A stretch of DNA of 64,000 nucleotides from Edaphobacter aggregans DSM 19364 (GCF_000745965.1 NZ_JQKI01000017.1:1-64000); one strand, 5' to 3'. Shown: positions 8,957-18,767, counted from the first letter of the stretch. The notes: generated by a model not told the origin, from the sequence alone. Numbers and translations are program-made.

Positions 8957-9760
8957 ATGGAAATTATGAATTTGGCAGGAGTGGCGCTTTCGCTGGAGGG
9001 ACGCGTGGCGCTGGTGACCGGAGGCTCGCGTGGCATCGGAGCGGCGACGGTAAGGATGTTTCGCAGGGCGGGAGCAAGGGTTGTGTTCAGCTATCGAGCG
9101 GCGGAGGCGCAGGCTCGCGCGCTGGTTGCGGAGTGCGGTGGCGAGGAGGTTTGCCGCGCGGTGAATCAGGAGCTGGCGGCGGCGGCGGATGGAGCGGCTC
9201 TGGTGAAGGCGGCGGTAGCGGCGTTTGGGCGGCTGGACTGCCTGGTGGTGAATCATGGCGTGTGGCCTCCGCATGACGCTCCCATCAGCGAGATGACGGA
9301 TGCGCAGTGGCGCTCGACGCTGGGGATCAACCTGGATAGCGTGTTTGGGCTGGTGCGGGCGGGCGTCGCCGAGATGCAGCGGCAGCAGCCGCTGGACGGA
9401 GCGCGCGGACATATCGTGCTGGTGGCGTCGACGGCAGCGCAGAGGGGCGAGGCGTTTCATGCTGACTATGCGGCGAGCAAGGGCGCGCTGCTGAGCCTGA
9501 CGAAGAGCCTCTCGAGCGAACTGGCCGGGCAGGGGATCTATGCGAACTGCGTGGCTCCGGGATGGGTGGAGACGGAGATGTCAGCCGCTGCCCTGAGGCA
9601 TCCGGAGACGTCCAAGAAGGTGCTGGCGACGATACCGCTGGGCCGAGCGGCGCGGGTAGAGGAGATCGCTGGACCGATACTGTTTTTGTGCACGCCGCTG
9701 GCGGGGTTTGTCTCGGGTGAGATATTCAATGTTAACGGCGGCGCTGTGCTGGTTGGTTGA
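8957..9760 (+). CDS. SDR-family oxidoreductase (FabG-like)
   Basis: This 267-residue classical short-chain dehydrogenase/reductase has the cofactor motif TGGSRGIG near residue 22, the NHG motif (normally NAG), and the catalytic pair in DYAASKGA. The C-terminal PILFLCTPLAGFVSGEIFNVNGG is typical of FabG-like ketoreductases. NADPH use is suggested by the basic residue after the glycine motif. It may act on a beta-ketoacyl substrate, but a sugar or steroid is equally possible. The stop overlaps the region of the next gene's start, implying translational coupling. Confidence 0.9.
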   Translation: MEIMNLAGVALSLEGRVALVTGGSRGIGAATVRMFRRAGARVVFSYRAAEAQARALVAECGGEEVCRAVNQELAAAADGAALVKAAVAAFGRLDCLVVNHGVWPPHDAPISEMTDAQWRSTLGINLDSVFGLVRAGVAEMQRQQPLDGARGHIVLVASTAAQRGEAFHADYAASKGALLSLTKSLSSELAGQGIYANCVAPGWVETEMSAAALRHPETSKKVLATIPLGRAARVEEIAGPILFLCTPLAGFVSGEIFNVNGGAVLVG

Positions 9761-9771
9761 TGGGAGCTGCG

Positions 9772-10617
9772 ATGAGGCGATCTGTTCTTCTGCTGGTGGT
9801 GCTGGCGGTTGTGAGCTCGGGACGGGTGTGGGGGCAGGCGCGCGAGATTCCGAGCGCAGCGCCGGCGCAGGCGACGGGGAGCCCTGAGGAACAGGGGCGC
9901 AAGCTACTGGACGAGATGGTCGAGGCGCTGGGCGGGCAGGCGTGGAAGGACCGCAAGGACATGCAGGTCTTGGGACGGACGGCGGCGTTCTTTCGCGGCC
10001 AGCCGAACGGCACGGTGATCGAGTACACGGGATGGCGGAGGTTTCCGGACGCTACGCAGGGTGGGGCGGAGCGCATTGGATTTCTTAGCGACAAGAGCAT
10101 GATTCTGCCGGGCAAGAAGATCGACATTGTGCAGATATGGACCGCCGATAACGGCTACGAGGTGACGTACAAGGGACGAACGACGATGCCGAAGGAGATC
10201 GTCGAGGACTATCAGCGGAGGAAGAAGCACTCGATTGAGAGCGTGGTGAACGACTGGCTGAAGGCTCCGGGGGTGATGATTCTGTCGGAGGGGTCGACGA
10301 TGGTGGACCGCCGCATCGCAGAGAAGGTGACGGTGCTGAGCGCGGACAACGACGCTGTGACGATCGAGCTGGATGCGGCGACGCATCTGCCGCTGCGGCG
10401 GGCGTTCAGGTTCCGCAACCCGCAGTTTAACGACTTCGACGAGGACGCGGAGACGTATAGCGACTACCACACGGTGCAGGGATTACCGACGGCGTACAAC
10501 GTGGCTCGTTATAAGAATGGCGAGATGGTGAACCAGCGTTTTCTGATGAAGGTGGAGTACAACATGGGGCTTTCGGCGGAGCTGTTCAACCCGGATAACT
10601 TGCTGAAGAAAAAATAG
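9772..10617 (+). CDS. Exported protein, LolA-like fold suspected
   Basis: The ATG at 9772 has a GGGAG Shine-Dalgarno at five-base spacing and opens a signal peptide (RRSVLLLVVLAVVSSGRVWGQ); starts at 9757 (TTG) and 9760 are less good. The mature protein of about 260 residues has a helical start (KLLDEMVEALGGQAW) then many beta strands with a DAATHLPLRR block. This style resembles acidobacterial outer-membrane lipoprotein-sorting-like proteins. It is coupled to the SDR gene. Function is unknown. Confidence 0.75.
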   Translation: MRRSVLLLVVLAVVSSGRVWGQAREIPSAAPAQATGSPEEQGRKLLDEMVEALGGQAWKDRKDMQVLGRTAAFFRGQPNGTVIEYTGWRRFPDATQGGAERIGFLSDKSMILPGKKIDIVQIWTADNGYEVTYKGRTTMPKEIVEDYQRRKKHSIESVVNDWLKAPGVMILSEGSTMVDRRIAEKVTVLSADNDAVTIELDAATHLPLRRAFRFRNPQFNDFDEDAETYSDYHTVQGLPTAYNVARYKNGEMVNQRFLMKVEYNMGLSAELFNPDNLLKKK

Positions 10618-10685
10618 CCGGGATACTGAAGGTGCGCGGGAGCGGGCGCGGAGCGCAAGCTGAGCGGTTTATACTCAAGGTTGTC

Positions 10686-11210
10686 ATGAGTGAATCGACT
10701 GAGAGCCTTGCCGTTGCGCCGACGGCGACCGGAACCCCTGCCGCGAAGCAGACGATGGACATCCTCGAGATCATGTCCATCCTGCCACACCGCTATCCTT
10801 TTCTGCTGATCGACCGCGTGGTGGAGATCGAGCGCAAGCAGCGGATCGTTGCCATCAAAAATGTCTCGTTCAACGAGCCGCAGTTCCAGGGGCACTTTCC
10901 GGACTACCCGATTATGCCGGGCGTGCTGATGGTGGAGGCGATCGCGCAGGCCGGCGGAGCGCTGCTGCTGACGGAGATTCCGGACCGCGAGCAGAAGCTG
11001 ATGGTGTTTACCGGGATCGACAGCGCGAAGTTTCGCAGGCCAGTGGTTCCTGGCGACCAGGTTCGCATCGAGGTGAAGGTGCTGAACTGGCGCACGAGCG
11101 CGGTAAGGATGCAGGGCATAGCGACCGTCGAGGGCAAGGTGGTGTGCGAGGCGACGGTGATGTGCGCGCTGGTTCCACGGGCGGCGAAGCCTGAGGCAAA
11201 GCCAGAGTGA
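10686..11210 (+). CDS. fabZ: 3-hydroxyacyl-ACP dehydratase FabZ
   Basis: This 174-residue hot-dog-fold enzyme dehydrates beta-hydroxyacyl-ACP in fatty acid elongation. The family signature is complete: LPHRYPFLLIDRV, then GHFPDYPIMPGVLMVEA with the catalytic His and Glu, and SAKFRRPVVPGD. About 24 extra N-terminal residues precede the usual family start. It begins the fabZ-lpxA-lpxI operon; the link of dehydratase and lipid A genes matches the common need for 3-hydroxyacyl-ACP. Its stop overlaps the GTG start of lpxA. Confidence 0.96.
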   Translation: MSESTESLAVAPTATGTPAAKQTMDILEIMSILPHRYPFLLIDRVVEIERKQRIVAIKNVSFNEPQFQGHFPDYPIMPGVLMVEAIAQAGGALLLTEIPDREQKLMVFTGIDSAKFRRPVVPGDQVRIEVKVLNWRTSAVRMQGIATVEGKVVCEATVMCALVPRAAKPEAKPE

Positions 11211-11992
11211 GCATTCATCCCACGGCGATCGTTGCTGAAGGCGCGAAGATTCCCGAGAGCTGCACGGTGGGGCCTTACTGCACGGTGGGCGCAAATGTCG
11301 TGCTGGGCGAGCGGTGCGAGCTGGTCTCGCACGTGGTGCTGGACGGCCACCTGACGATGGGCGCGGACAATCGCGTGTTTTCGTTCGCGTGCCTGGGGGT
11401 CGCGCCGCAGGACCTGAAGTACAAGGGCGAGCCGACGCGGCTGGTGATCGGCGACAAGAACGACTTTCGCGAATACGTGACGATCTCGCGCGGTACGGCG
11501 GGCGGCGGCGGCGTGACGCGCGTTGGCTCGGGCTGCCTGATTATGGCTTACACGCACATTGGGCATGACTCGGTGATTGGCGATGGCGTGATTCTGGCCA
11601 ATGCGGCGACGCTGGCCGGGCATGTGACGGTTGAGGACTACGCCGTGGTGGGCGCGCTGAATCCGGTGCACCAGTTCTGCACGATCGGGAGATATGCGTA
11701 CATCGGCGGAGGGACGACGATTACGCAGGACGTGCTTCCCTACTCGCTGACGAGCATCGAGCGGAATAATCATGCCTACGGGATCAATAAGGTTGGGCTG
11801 GAGCGGAAGGGCTTTACTCCGGAAGAGATCAAGCAGCTGCGCGCGGCGTACCGCGTGCTGCAGCGCTCGAAGTTGAACACGGCGGAGGCCGTTCAAGCGA
11901 TGCGCGAGAAGATTGCGTCCGGCGAGTTTGGCGAGAAGGTGGCGTATCTGGCGGAGTTCATCGCGAAGAGCGAGCGGGGCGTGATTAAGTAG
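11207..11992 (+). CDS. lpxA: UDP-N-acetylglucosamine acyltransferase LpxA
   Basis: This 261-residue enzyme performs the first step of lipid A synthesis, moving a 3-hydroxyacyl chain from ACP to UDP-GlcNAc. It shows the left-handed beta-helix hexapeptide repeats from residue 1 to about 190, with the LANAATLAGHV block holding the catalytic His and a helical C-terminus. The start is GTG, overlapping the fabZ stop (GTGA), so the two are translationally coupled. Its presence shows that the organism makes lipopolysaccharide. Confidence 0.96.
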   Translation: MSIHPTAIVAEGAKIPESCTVGPYCTVGANVVLGERCELVSHVVLDGHLTMGADNRVFSFACLGVAPQDLKYKGEPTRLVIGDKNDFREYVTISRGTAGGGGVTRVGSGCLIMAYTHIGHDSVIGDGVILANAATLAGHVTVEDYAVVGALNPVHQFCTIGRYAYIGGGTTITQDVLPYSLTSIERNNHAYGINKVGLERKGFTPEEIKQLRAAYRVLQRSKLNTAEAVQAMREKIASGEFGEKVAYLAEFIAKSERGVIK

Positions 11993-11993
11993 C

Positions 11994-12893
11994 GTGGACG
12001 AGAGAGCGCCTTTGAGTTACGGAGCAAAACTCGGTCTGATTGCAGGCAACGGGCACTTCCCTTTTCTGCTGCTGGATGCCGCTCGAGCGCATGGGCTTAC
12101 GGTCGTGGTTGCGGCGATCAAGGAAGAGACCGATCCTGCGATGGACATGCGCGCAAAAGCCGATACCAACGTGCATGTGTACTGGATGTCGCTGGGTGAG
12201 CTGTCGCGGCTGATCGAGACCTTTCAAAGAGAGGGTGTGAAACGCGCTGTGATGGCCGGGCAGGTGAAGCACAAGCAGATCTTCTCGAGCATACGGCCCG
12301 ACTGGCGGCTGGCGAAGCTGCTACTGAATCTGCGGACGCGGTCGACCGATGTGCTGCTGGGAGCGGTGGCGAAGGTGCTGGGCGACGAGGGGATCGAGCT
12401 GATCTCGTCGACGCAGTTTCTGGAGCCTCTGCTGGCGAAGGCTGGTGTGCTGACGAAACGCTCTCCGGATGAACACGAGCAGAAGGACATCACGTACGGG
12501 CGGATGGTCGCGCGCGCGATTGCGGGCTACGACCTGGGACAGACGGTGGTGATCGCGGGGCAGGCGTGCGTGGCCGTGGAGGCGATGGAGGGGACCGACG
12601 CGACGATTGAGCGCGCCGGGGCACTGTTCCGCTCACTGGAGGCCGAGGACGCCGTGCGCGAAGGAGCGAACGAGGGCACGACGCTGCGGCGCGCACTGAC
12701 GGTAGTCAAGGTGGCCAAGCCGAACCAGGACATGCGCTTCGATGTTCCGGTGGTTGGGGTCCCAACGATTCGGACGATGCAGCAGGCGGGCGCAACGTGC
12801 CTTGCGCTCGAGGCCGGGAGGACGCTGATGTTTGATCCGGCGGCGATCGTTACGGCTGCCGACGCTGCGGGGATCGCCATCGTCGCGGAGTAG
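11994..12893 (+). CDS. lpxI: UDP-2,3-diacylglucosamine diphosphatase LpxI
   Basis: This 299-residue protein is of the LpxI (formerly DUF1009) family, which hydrolyses UDP-2,3-diacylglucosamine to lipid X in bacteria that lack LpxH. Visible family blocks are GLIAGNGHFPFLLLDAA, VMAGQVKH, KDITYGRMVARAI, and VVKVAKPNQDMRFDVPVVG near the C-terminus. The start is GTG, one base after the lpxA stop, so it is the last gene of the fabZ-lpxA-lpxI operon. lpxB and lpxD are not in the window. Confidence 0.93.
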   Translation: MDERAPLSYGAKLGLIAGNGHFPFLLLDAARAHGLTVVVAAIKEETDPAMDMRAKADTNVHVYWMSLGELSRLIETFQREGVKRAVMAGQVKHKQIFSSIRPDWRLAKLLLNLRTRSTDVLLGAVAKVLGDEGIELISSTQFLEPLLAKAGVLTKRSPDEHEQKDITYGRMVARAIAGYDLGQTVVIAGQACVAVEAMEGTDATIERAGALFRSLEAEDAVREGANEGTTLRRALTVVKVAKPNQDMRFDVPVVGVPTIRTMQQAGATCLALEAGRTLMFDPAAIVTAADAAGIAIVAE

Positions 12894-13031
12894 CTGCGCG
12901 AGCGATGTTTGTCACCGGTTTGTCGCGTGCAGGTTTCGGCGGAGTAAAATTGCGGTGCGCCAGCGAGGGCGCGCGTCTTACCGGCCTGATACTCGTATAT
13001 AGATTGAAGCTCTACTAACAGAAGGGGAACG

Positions 13032-13577
13032 ATGATGCGCAAAGGGATGTGGACTGCGGTTCTAGTTGCAGTAGTAATGGCGTGCGGCTTTGGGTTGAAG
13101 GCGAAAGCCGCCTCGGATGCACCGGCAGTGGGCGCGGCAGCGCCGAACTTTACGTTGCCTTCGCAGGAAGACAAGCCGGTAAGCCTGAAGGACTACAAGG
13201 GCAAGTGGGTGGTGCTGTACTTCTACCCGAAGGACCAGACGACGGGCTGCACGATTGAGGCGCACAACTTCCAGCGCGATATGCCGAAGTACGACGCCGC
13301 CAATGCAGTAGTGCTGGGCGTGAGCCTGGATACGGTGGAGGGTCACAAGGCTTGGTGCGCGAAGGACACCTTCAGCTTCAAGCTGCTGGCCGATCCGGAC
13401 CACAAGGTAGTGGACATGTACGGCGTTCCGGTGGCTTCGCATGGCGACATGAAGTTTGCGGCGCGGCAGACGTTTCTGATCTCGCCGGAGGGCAAGGTGG
13501 TGAAGTTCTGGCCGAAGGTCGACGTGCAGACGCACAGCGAAGAGGTGCTGGCGGAGATCGCGGCGAACAAGAAGTAA
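13032..13577 (+). CDS. Exported peroxiredoxin of the BCP/PrxQ type
   Basis: This 181-residue thioredoxin-fold peroxidase has a signal peptide (to about residue 27), so it probably works in the periplasm. The peroxidatic site reads PKDQTTGCT with Cys73; the usual Pro of TPGCT is replaced by Thr. The Cys five residues later found in E. coli BCP is absent (EAHNF), but Cys109 in HKAWCAKD lies where some PrxQ proteins carry the resolving Cys. An AAGGGGA ribosome-binding site precedes the ATG. A strong hairpin terminator follows. Confidence 0.9.
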   Translation: MMRKGMWTAVLVAVVMACGFGLKAKAASDAPAVGAAAPNFTLPSQEDKPVSLKDYKGKWVVLYFYPKDQTTGCTIEAHNFQRDMPKYDAANAVVLGVSLDTVEGHKAWCAKDTFSFKLLADPDHKVVDMYGVPVASHGDMKFAARQTFLISPEGKVVKFWPKVDVQTHSEEVLAEIAANKK

Positions 13578-13610
13578 CGCTTCAAAGCAGAAGCGATTTT
13601 CTGCAGACGC

Positions 13611-13652
13611 AAAAAGGCCCGGGCGCTCACGGGGAGCAGACCGGGCCTTTTT
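13611..13652. terminator. Bidirectional intrinsic terminator
   Basis: A twelve-pair stem AAAAAGGCCCGG/CCGGGCCTTTTT flanks an 18-base loop. It has a T-run on the plus strand and, from the A-run, on the minus strand as well. It lies between the convergent peroxiredoxin gene and the H1-like gene and can end both transcripts. Confidence 0.9.
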
Positions 13653-13683
13653 GCTTGCCTAGAATGGTTGAGTTGCGGTTAAG

Positions 13684-14469
13684 TTAGACCATCTTCTTAG
13701 CGATGGCCTTCTTGACGATGGCTCGCTTAATGGCCTTCTTCACGATGGCCCGCTTGAGGGCCTTCTTGACGATGGCCTTCTTGACGGCCTTCTTGACGGC
13801 TGCCCGCTTGATGGCCTTCTTCACAACTGCCTTCTTGATTGCCTTTTTCGCTGCTTTCTTCGTTGCCAAGGTGATACCTCTCTTCTTAGGTTTTGTGGTG
13901 CTTGAGGTGCCCTTTTTACCGGCCGCTTTTTTAGGAGCGACCTTACCGCCGCGCTGGGCCCCGGTCTTCTTCGCGGCAGATTTCAATGTCTTCTTCGCTG
14001 CGGCCTTTTTGACGGCCTTTTTGGCAACCGCCTTCTTCACCGCAACCTTAACGGCCTTCTTCAAGACCGCCTTCTTGACTGCTTTCTTCAGGGCGGCCTT
14101 CGTTGCGAGCGCCTTCTTTGCCGGGGCCTTCACTACTGCCGGGGTCGGAACGCTACTCACAGGGAGCTCCGACTCACGGGTGGGAGGCGTGTAGGGCTCG
14201 GTCGTAGTCGGTGGTGGAGCAAAGATCTGCGCGTCCTCCGCGTGATCCTCGCGCTCGGTCTCTTCGGCTCCCAAAGCCTCCGCGCCCGCGTCGCTGTCCT
14301 CGCGGTCAAGAGAATCTTCGTCGTCGTCTGAGGAGACGAGGACCTCTTCCTCTTCTTCTTCCTCGTCCTCGAGAAAGCGATGGCTCAGGTCATCATCGTC
14401 ATCGTAGTCGTGGTCGTGGTCGTCTGCGGCCGTCGCGTAGAACTTGATCGTCTCGTCATCAAACATCAT
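13684..14469 (-). CDS. Histone H1-like protein with acidic N-terminal and Lys/Ala-rich C-terminal halves
   Basis: The product of about 261 residues has two opposite halves. Residues 1-85 are strongly acidic, with runs such as DYDDDDDL and DEEEEEEEV. After a Pro/Thr linker, residues 115-261 consist of repeated KKA(V/I)KKA-type units, as in eukaryotic H1 tails and bacterial H1-like proteins (Hc1, AlgP/AlgR3, HupB tails). The basic half should bind DNA or RNA and the acidic half may mask or tune it. ATG at 14469 lies ten bases after AAGGGG; a GTG at 14475 is also possible. Repeats make length variation by slippage likely. Function as a nucleoid protein is inference. Confidence 0.85.
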   Translation of the reverse strand: MMFDDETIKFYATAADDHDHDYDDDDDLSHRFLEDEEEEEEEVLVSSDDDEDSLDREDSDAGAEALGAEETEREDHAEDAQIFAPPPTTTEPYTPPTRESELPVSSVPTPAVVKAPAKKALATKAALKKAVKKAVLKKAVKVAVKKAVAKKAVKKAAAKKTLKSAAKKTGAQRGGKVAPKKAAGKKGTSSTTKPKKRGITLATKKAAKKAIKKAVVKKAIKRAAVKKAVKKAIVKKALKRAIVKKAIKRAIVKKAIAKKMV

Positions 14470-14652
14470 GATCACTCATCCCCTTGCTGCGTTAGCCTTC
14501 TGCTTGTTTTCTTGCGGCCCCACAGCTTGCATCGCTCTTCATCGCCTTTTGATGCAAACGTTGAATCTTCGTTGCAATCCTGCGCACGAGATTCTAGCAA
14601 CAGGATGCCTTTATGTGCCAGCAATGGCAAGCTTTCTTTTTGACAAGGAAGC

Positions 14653-16536
14653 TTATCGTGCAGCTTTCGATTTCGATTTGGAAGAGGAGGCCTTCGACTT
14701 GGACGATGTTGTCTTCGCGTGGGCGCCTCCAGAAGACTTCGCACTGGACTGCTTTGACGAGGCACGGCTCGTCTTCGCAAGCGATGAGGTGGACGCCGTG
14801 CGTTGCGCGCCTTTCCCGCGCGAGCTTTTGCCGCGCACACGCGTGCCGGGCGCGAGCTTTACGGGCGCGGCAACTGTGAGCGTACGGCCAGATGCGACTG
14901 TGTTGGAGGAGAGATGGTTCCAGCGCCGCAGATCCTCTACCGACACGCCGAAGCGATCGGCAACGGTGATGAGCGTGTCGCCGCGGCGCACGGTGTAGCG
15001 CTGCGCGTGCGAGCTCGTAGCGGTCGCAACAGGGATGACGAGCTCGTCGCCCTCGTCGAGCGATTCGCCGGGAGCGATGCTGTTGGTCTCGGCGATCTCG
15101 GAGGCGCGCGCGTGCATCATGGCGGCGATGGCGTCGAGGGATTCTCCGGCGCGGACGACATGGAAGCGCCAGCTGGAGCGCTTCTCTTCGGGGATCTCCT
15201 TGATACGCGCGAGATAGGCGTCGTGCGTGCCGACAGGAAGATGCAGGTCAAGGGGAACATCGTTTGGCGTGCTCATGCGCAGTAGGCTCGGGTTGAGGGC
15301 GACGATCTCCTGGAGAGACGCGTTGGTGACGTCGGCGACGAGACGCAGGTCGATGGCGTAGTCGATCGTGACGGTGTCAAACAACACCGGCGCGTCGGGG
15401 ACGAGGTTGTCGAGCCCATACTGCGTCGGGTTCTTTGCCATGATGATGGCGGCTATGATGCCGGGAACGTAGTTCTTGGTCTCGCCGGGCAGCACGTTGC
15501 GGCGATAGAGCTCCCAGAAGTCGGCGTAGCCGGTCCTCATGACGGCGCGCTGCACGTTGCCTGGACCCCAGTTGTAGGCGGCCATGGCGAGATACCAGTC
15601 GCCGAACTGGTTGTAGAGCTCCTTCATGTAGCGGGCGTAGGCGCGCGAGGACTTCTCGGGGTCGAAGCGCTCGTCAAACCATCCGTTGCGGGTGAGGCCG
15701 TAGGCTCCGGCGAAGGGCATGAACTGCCACATGCCTCCGGCGCCGGAGCGCGCGTTGAGGGCCTGCGGCTGGAAGCCGGACTCGGCGACGGCGAGGTAGA
15801 TGAGGTCCTGCGGCACGCCCTCTTCGCGCAGGTACCGGGAGATCATGTCCTTGTATTTGCCGGCGCGCTCGAGCGAACGCAGCAGATGGGCATGGCCGCC
15901 GGGCGAATTGGAGAAGTAGCTGATGAAGCCGGCGACGTAGTCGTTGACGACGAGAGGAAAGTCGGACTGCGTGGTCTTCAGCTCGGCGGCGAGTTTGGCG
16001 GTGAGCTCGGCGTTGGCGGGAAAGGTGACTTCGCTGGCGGCGTCGAGCGGCGCGGCCTCGATGGCGGGCGAGAGGCCATTGCCCTGCTTGAGCGCGGCGA
16101 TCTCGAGCGAGTTGATGGCATCGAGCAGATGTTCGAACTCATCGGAGAGCTGCGGATCGTGCTTGAGGTCAAGGCCGCTGGTGAGCATCAGGTCGACGGC
16201 GGAGTCGAAGTCGGCGCGCGCAGCCTCGAGATGGCCGGCGCGGTAGTTGTCCACGCCGCTGCGGTAGGTCTGCTCCACGCGATTGATGAGCTGCTGCGAC
16301 TTGTAGGCGGCGGCCGCGTCCTGCACGGTCTGCGCTGTGGATGGTTGCGGGGTCTGCGAGGCGCTTGCAGCAGCGGCGGTGCCGGCAGAGGGCGCTGTGG
16401 CCTGAGCGGGAACCTTGCCCGGCGCTCCGGTCTGCGCGGTCTTGTCCTGCGGACAGCCGGTGAGCAGAACCAGCGGCATGCACACCGCCATCAGTGCCCA
16501 CCGCCGCGCAAGGTTGTATCGATTTGGCCGATGCAT
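14653..16536 (-). CDS. mltD: Membrane-bound lytic murein transglycosylase D-like lipoprotein
   Basis: This 627-residue lipoprotein cleaves peptidoglycan glycan strands. The lipobox LLTGC puts the lipidated Cys at 28. After a helical region comes the SLT goose-lysozyme-like domain (YLAVAESGFQP with the catalytic Glu, then GAGGMWQFMP and AMAAYNWGPGNV) near residues 235-350. Two LysM domains follow (VVRAGESLDAIAAMM and YTVRRGDTLITVADRF), and the end is a Ser/Lys-rich disordered tail of about 60 residues that is unusual for MltD. The gene is divergent from lepA. Confidence 0.92.
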   Translation of the reverse strand: MHRPNRYNLARRWALMAVCMPLVLLTGCPQDKTAQTGAPGKVPAQATAPSAGTAAAASASQTPQPSTAQTVQDAAAAYKSQQLINRVEQTYRSGVDNYRAGHLEAARADFDSAVDLMLTSGLDLKHDPQLSDEFEHLLDAINSLEIAALKQGNGLSPAIEAAPLDAASEVTFPANAELTAKLAAELKTTQSDFPLVVNDYVAGFISYFSNSPGGHAHLLRSLERAGKYKDMISRYLREEGVPQDLIYLAVAESGFQPQALNARSGAGGMWQFMPFAGAYGLTRNGWFDERFDPEKSSRAYARYMKELYNQFGDWYLAMAAYNWGPGNVQRAVMRTGYADFWELYRRNVLPGETKNYVPGIIAAIIMAKNPTQYGLDNLVPDAPVLFDTVTIDYAIDLRLVADVTNASLQEIVALNPSLLRMSTPNDVPLDLHLPVGTHDAYLARIKEIPEEKRSSWRFHVVRAGESLDAIAAMMHARASEIAETNSIAPGESLDEGDELVIPVATATSSHAQRYTVRRGDTLITVADRFGVSVEDLRRWNHLSSNTVASGRTLTVAAPVKLAPGTRVRGKSSRGKGAQRTASTSSLAKTSRASSKQSSAKSSGGAHAKTTSSKSKASSSKSKSKAAR

Positions 16537-16655
16537 CGTTCCTGCTCATTGTATGACGCGTGGGGCTCAGAAACCTGAGCAGATGTTAGAGAGTGTGGCG
16601 CGGACGTTAGAGATGCGCTGGTATCATTGAAGATTGAGGCGTCGCGTCACACCGT

Positions 16656-18458
16656 ATGGATCCCAGTCACATCCGCAACTTCGCGATCATCGCGCATATC
16701 GACCACGGCAAGTCCACCCTGTCGGACCGGCTGCTTGAGCTGACCGGCTCGCTGACCTCGCGCGAGATGCAGGCGCAGGTGCTGGACGCGATGGACCTGG
16801 AGCGCGAGCGCGGCATCACCATCAAGGCCCACACGGTCCGCATGGTGTACAAGTCGAAGGACGGCGAGACGTATCAGCTGAACCTGATCGACACGCCGGG
16901 CCACGTGGACTTCAGCTACGAGGTCTCGCGCTCGCTGGCCTCGTGCGAGGGTGCGCTGCTGGTGGTGGACGCCTCGCAGGGCGTCGAGGCACAGACGCTG
17001 GCTAATGCGTATCTCGCCATCTCAAACGGGCTTGAGATCATTCCGATCATCAACAAGATCGACCTGCCGAGCGCCGATATTCCGCGCACCAAGGAGATGA
17101 TCGAGAAGTCTGTCGGGCTGCCGGCGGACGACGCGATTCCCGTCTCCGCGAAGACCGGGCAGAACGTCGATGAGATTCTTGAGGCCGTCGTGCACCTGCT
17201 GCCTCCGCCGAAGGGCGACGCGGACGCTCCGCTGCAGGCGCTGATCTTCGACTCGTGGTTTGACCCGTATCGCGGTGTGATCGTGCTGGCGCGCGTGATC
17301 AACGGACGCATGCGCAAGGGGCAGCGCATCAAGCTGATGTCGAACGGCAAGGTCTTCGATATCGAGAGCATGGGCGTGATGACTCCGAAGCCTGTGGAGT
17401 TGGAAGAGTTGAGCGCAGGTGAGGTCGGGTTCTTCGTCGCTACGATCAAGAACGTCGCGGATACGAAGGTGGGCGACACGATCACCGACGTCGAGCGGCC
17501 GTGTGCGGAGGCGCTACCGGGCTTTGAAGACATCAAGAGCATGGTCTTCGCCGGGCTGTACACCGTGGACTCACACGAGCACGGCATGCTCCGCGATGCG
17601 CTCGAGAAGCTGCGGCTGAACGACAGCTCGTTCAACTTCGAGCCGGAGTCGTCGGTGGCGCTTGGCTTCGGCTTCCGCTGCGGCTTTCTGGGGCTGCTGC
17701 ACCTGGAGATCATTCAGGAGCGGCTGGAGCGCGAGTACAACCTCGACCTGATCACCACTGCGCCGGGCGTGCGCTACAAGATCACGCTGACGGACGGCTC
17801 CGTCGTCGAAGTGGACAACCCTTCGCGCTGGCCTGACCCGAGCGAGATCGAGACGATCGAAGAGCCGGTGATCACGGCGAAGATCCTGACGAACGAAGAG
17901 TACGTCGGCGGCATCCTGAAGCTGGTCGAGGACAAGCGCGGGCGCCAGCAGAACTTCGAGTATGTGAGCGAGACGCGCGTGATGCTGACCTATGAGCTTC
18001 CGCTGAACGAGATCGTGCTGGACTTCTACGACCGGCTGAAGTCGGTCTCGCGCGGCTATGCTTCGCTGGACTACCACCTTGCGGGGTCGTGGGTCTCGCC
18101 GATGGTGAAGATGGACATCCTTGTTTCGGGCGAGCCCGTGGATGCGCTGTCGATCATCGTGCATCGCGACTTCGCCTACGATCGCGGCAAGGCTCTGGTG
18201 GCGAAGATGCGGGAACTGATTCCGCGTCAGATGTTCGAGGTGGCGATCCAGGCAGCGATCGGGTCGAAGATCATCGCGCGCGAGACGGTCTCGGCGATCC
18301 GCAAAAACGTGATCGCGAAGTGCTACGGCGGCGACATTAGCCGCAAGCGCAAGCTGCTGGAGAAGCAAAAGGAAGGCAAGAAGCGGATGAAGCGGATCGG
18401 CAAGGTCGACATTCCGCAGGAGGCCTTCCTGGCGGTCCTGAAGGTCGGCGAAGAATAA
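16656..18458 (+). CDS. lepA: Elongation factor 4 (LepA)
   Basis: This 600-residue translational GTPase acts on stalled or misassembled ribosomes. G1 is [10 protein letters not shown], the switch region shows RGITI, G3 is DTPGHVDF and G4 is NKIDLP. Domain II, the EF-G-like domains III and V and the LepA-specific C-terminal domain with the [22 protein letters not shown] block are all present, and the length is exactly that of the family. It is monocistronic as far as can be seen. Confidence 0.97.
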   Translation: MDPSHIRNFAIIAHIDHGKSTLSDRLLELTGSLTSREMQAQVLDAMDLERERGITIKAHTVRMVYKSKDGETYQLNLIDTPGHVDFSYEVSRSLASCEGALLVVDASQGVEAQTLANAYLAISNGLEIIPIINKIDLPSADIPRTKEMIEKSVGLPADDAIPVSAKTGQNVDEILEAVVHLLPPPKGDADAPLQALIFDSWFDPYRGVIVLARVINGRMRKGQRIKLMSNGKVFDIESMGVMTPKPVELEELSAGEVGFFVATIKNVADTKVGDTITDVERPCAEALPGFEDIKSMVFAGLYTVDSHEHGMLRDALEKLRLNDSSFNFEPESSVALGFGFRCGFLGLLHLEIIQERLEREYNLDLITTAPGVRYKITLTDGSVVEVDNPSRWPDPSEIETIEEPVITAKILTNEEYVGGILKLVEDKRGRQQNFEYVSETRVMLTYELPLNEIVLDFYDRLKSVSRGYASLDYHLAGSWVSPMVKMDILVSGEPVDALSIIVHRDFAYDRGKALVAKMRELIPRQMFEVAIQAAIGSKIIARETVSAIRKNVIAKCYGGDISRKRKLLEKQKEGKKRMKRIGKVDIPQEAFLAVLKVGEE

Positions 18459-18767
18459 TCTCGACCCTTGGGCGGATCGCTCTAAACTACCGGGGCTCAG
18501 TTGCTATCGGCGGTTTCGATTAACACGACAGTAACTTTTATCTGTGGAAACCCCTGAAATCGGGTTATTTGGCGCGAGAGGGGACTTGGTCTGGTCTGCA
18601 ACGCAGACCAAGTCGCACAACCTACTGTATTTTCCGTATGTTACGATCCGGCAATTTATTGCGACATCTTAACAAATGGTCCTCCGAAACGGACCGCGGA
18701 AAAGTGCCTGGCACAGGATGCACAGGTTTTCCACAGAAATGGCCTTGATCAGAGAAAAACTTAAACA
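18459..18767. other. Intergenic region with inverted repeats
   Basis: No gene is seen between lepA and the OmpH gene. At 18583-18614 there is a perfect eleven-pair stem GACTTGGTCTG/CAGACCAAGTC with a ten-base loop and no T-run. AACCC/GGGTT and GGTCC/GGACC hairpins flank it. TCTGTGGAAA near 18541 and TTTTCCACAGA near 18728 form an inverted pair resembling one-mismatch DnaA boxes. Confidence 0.5.

Noticed and set aside
18700..18725. Sigma-54-like TGGCAC...TGCA
   Set aside because: Spacing between GG and GC is two bases too short for a -24/-12 promoter.
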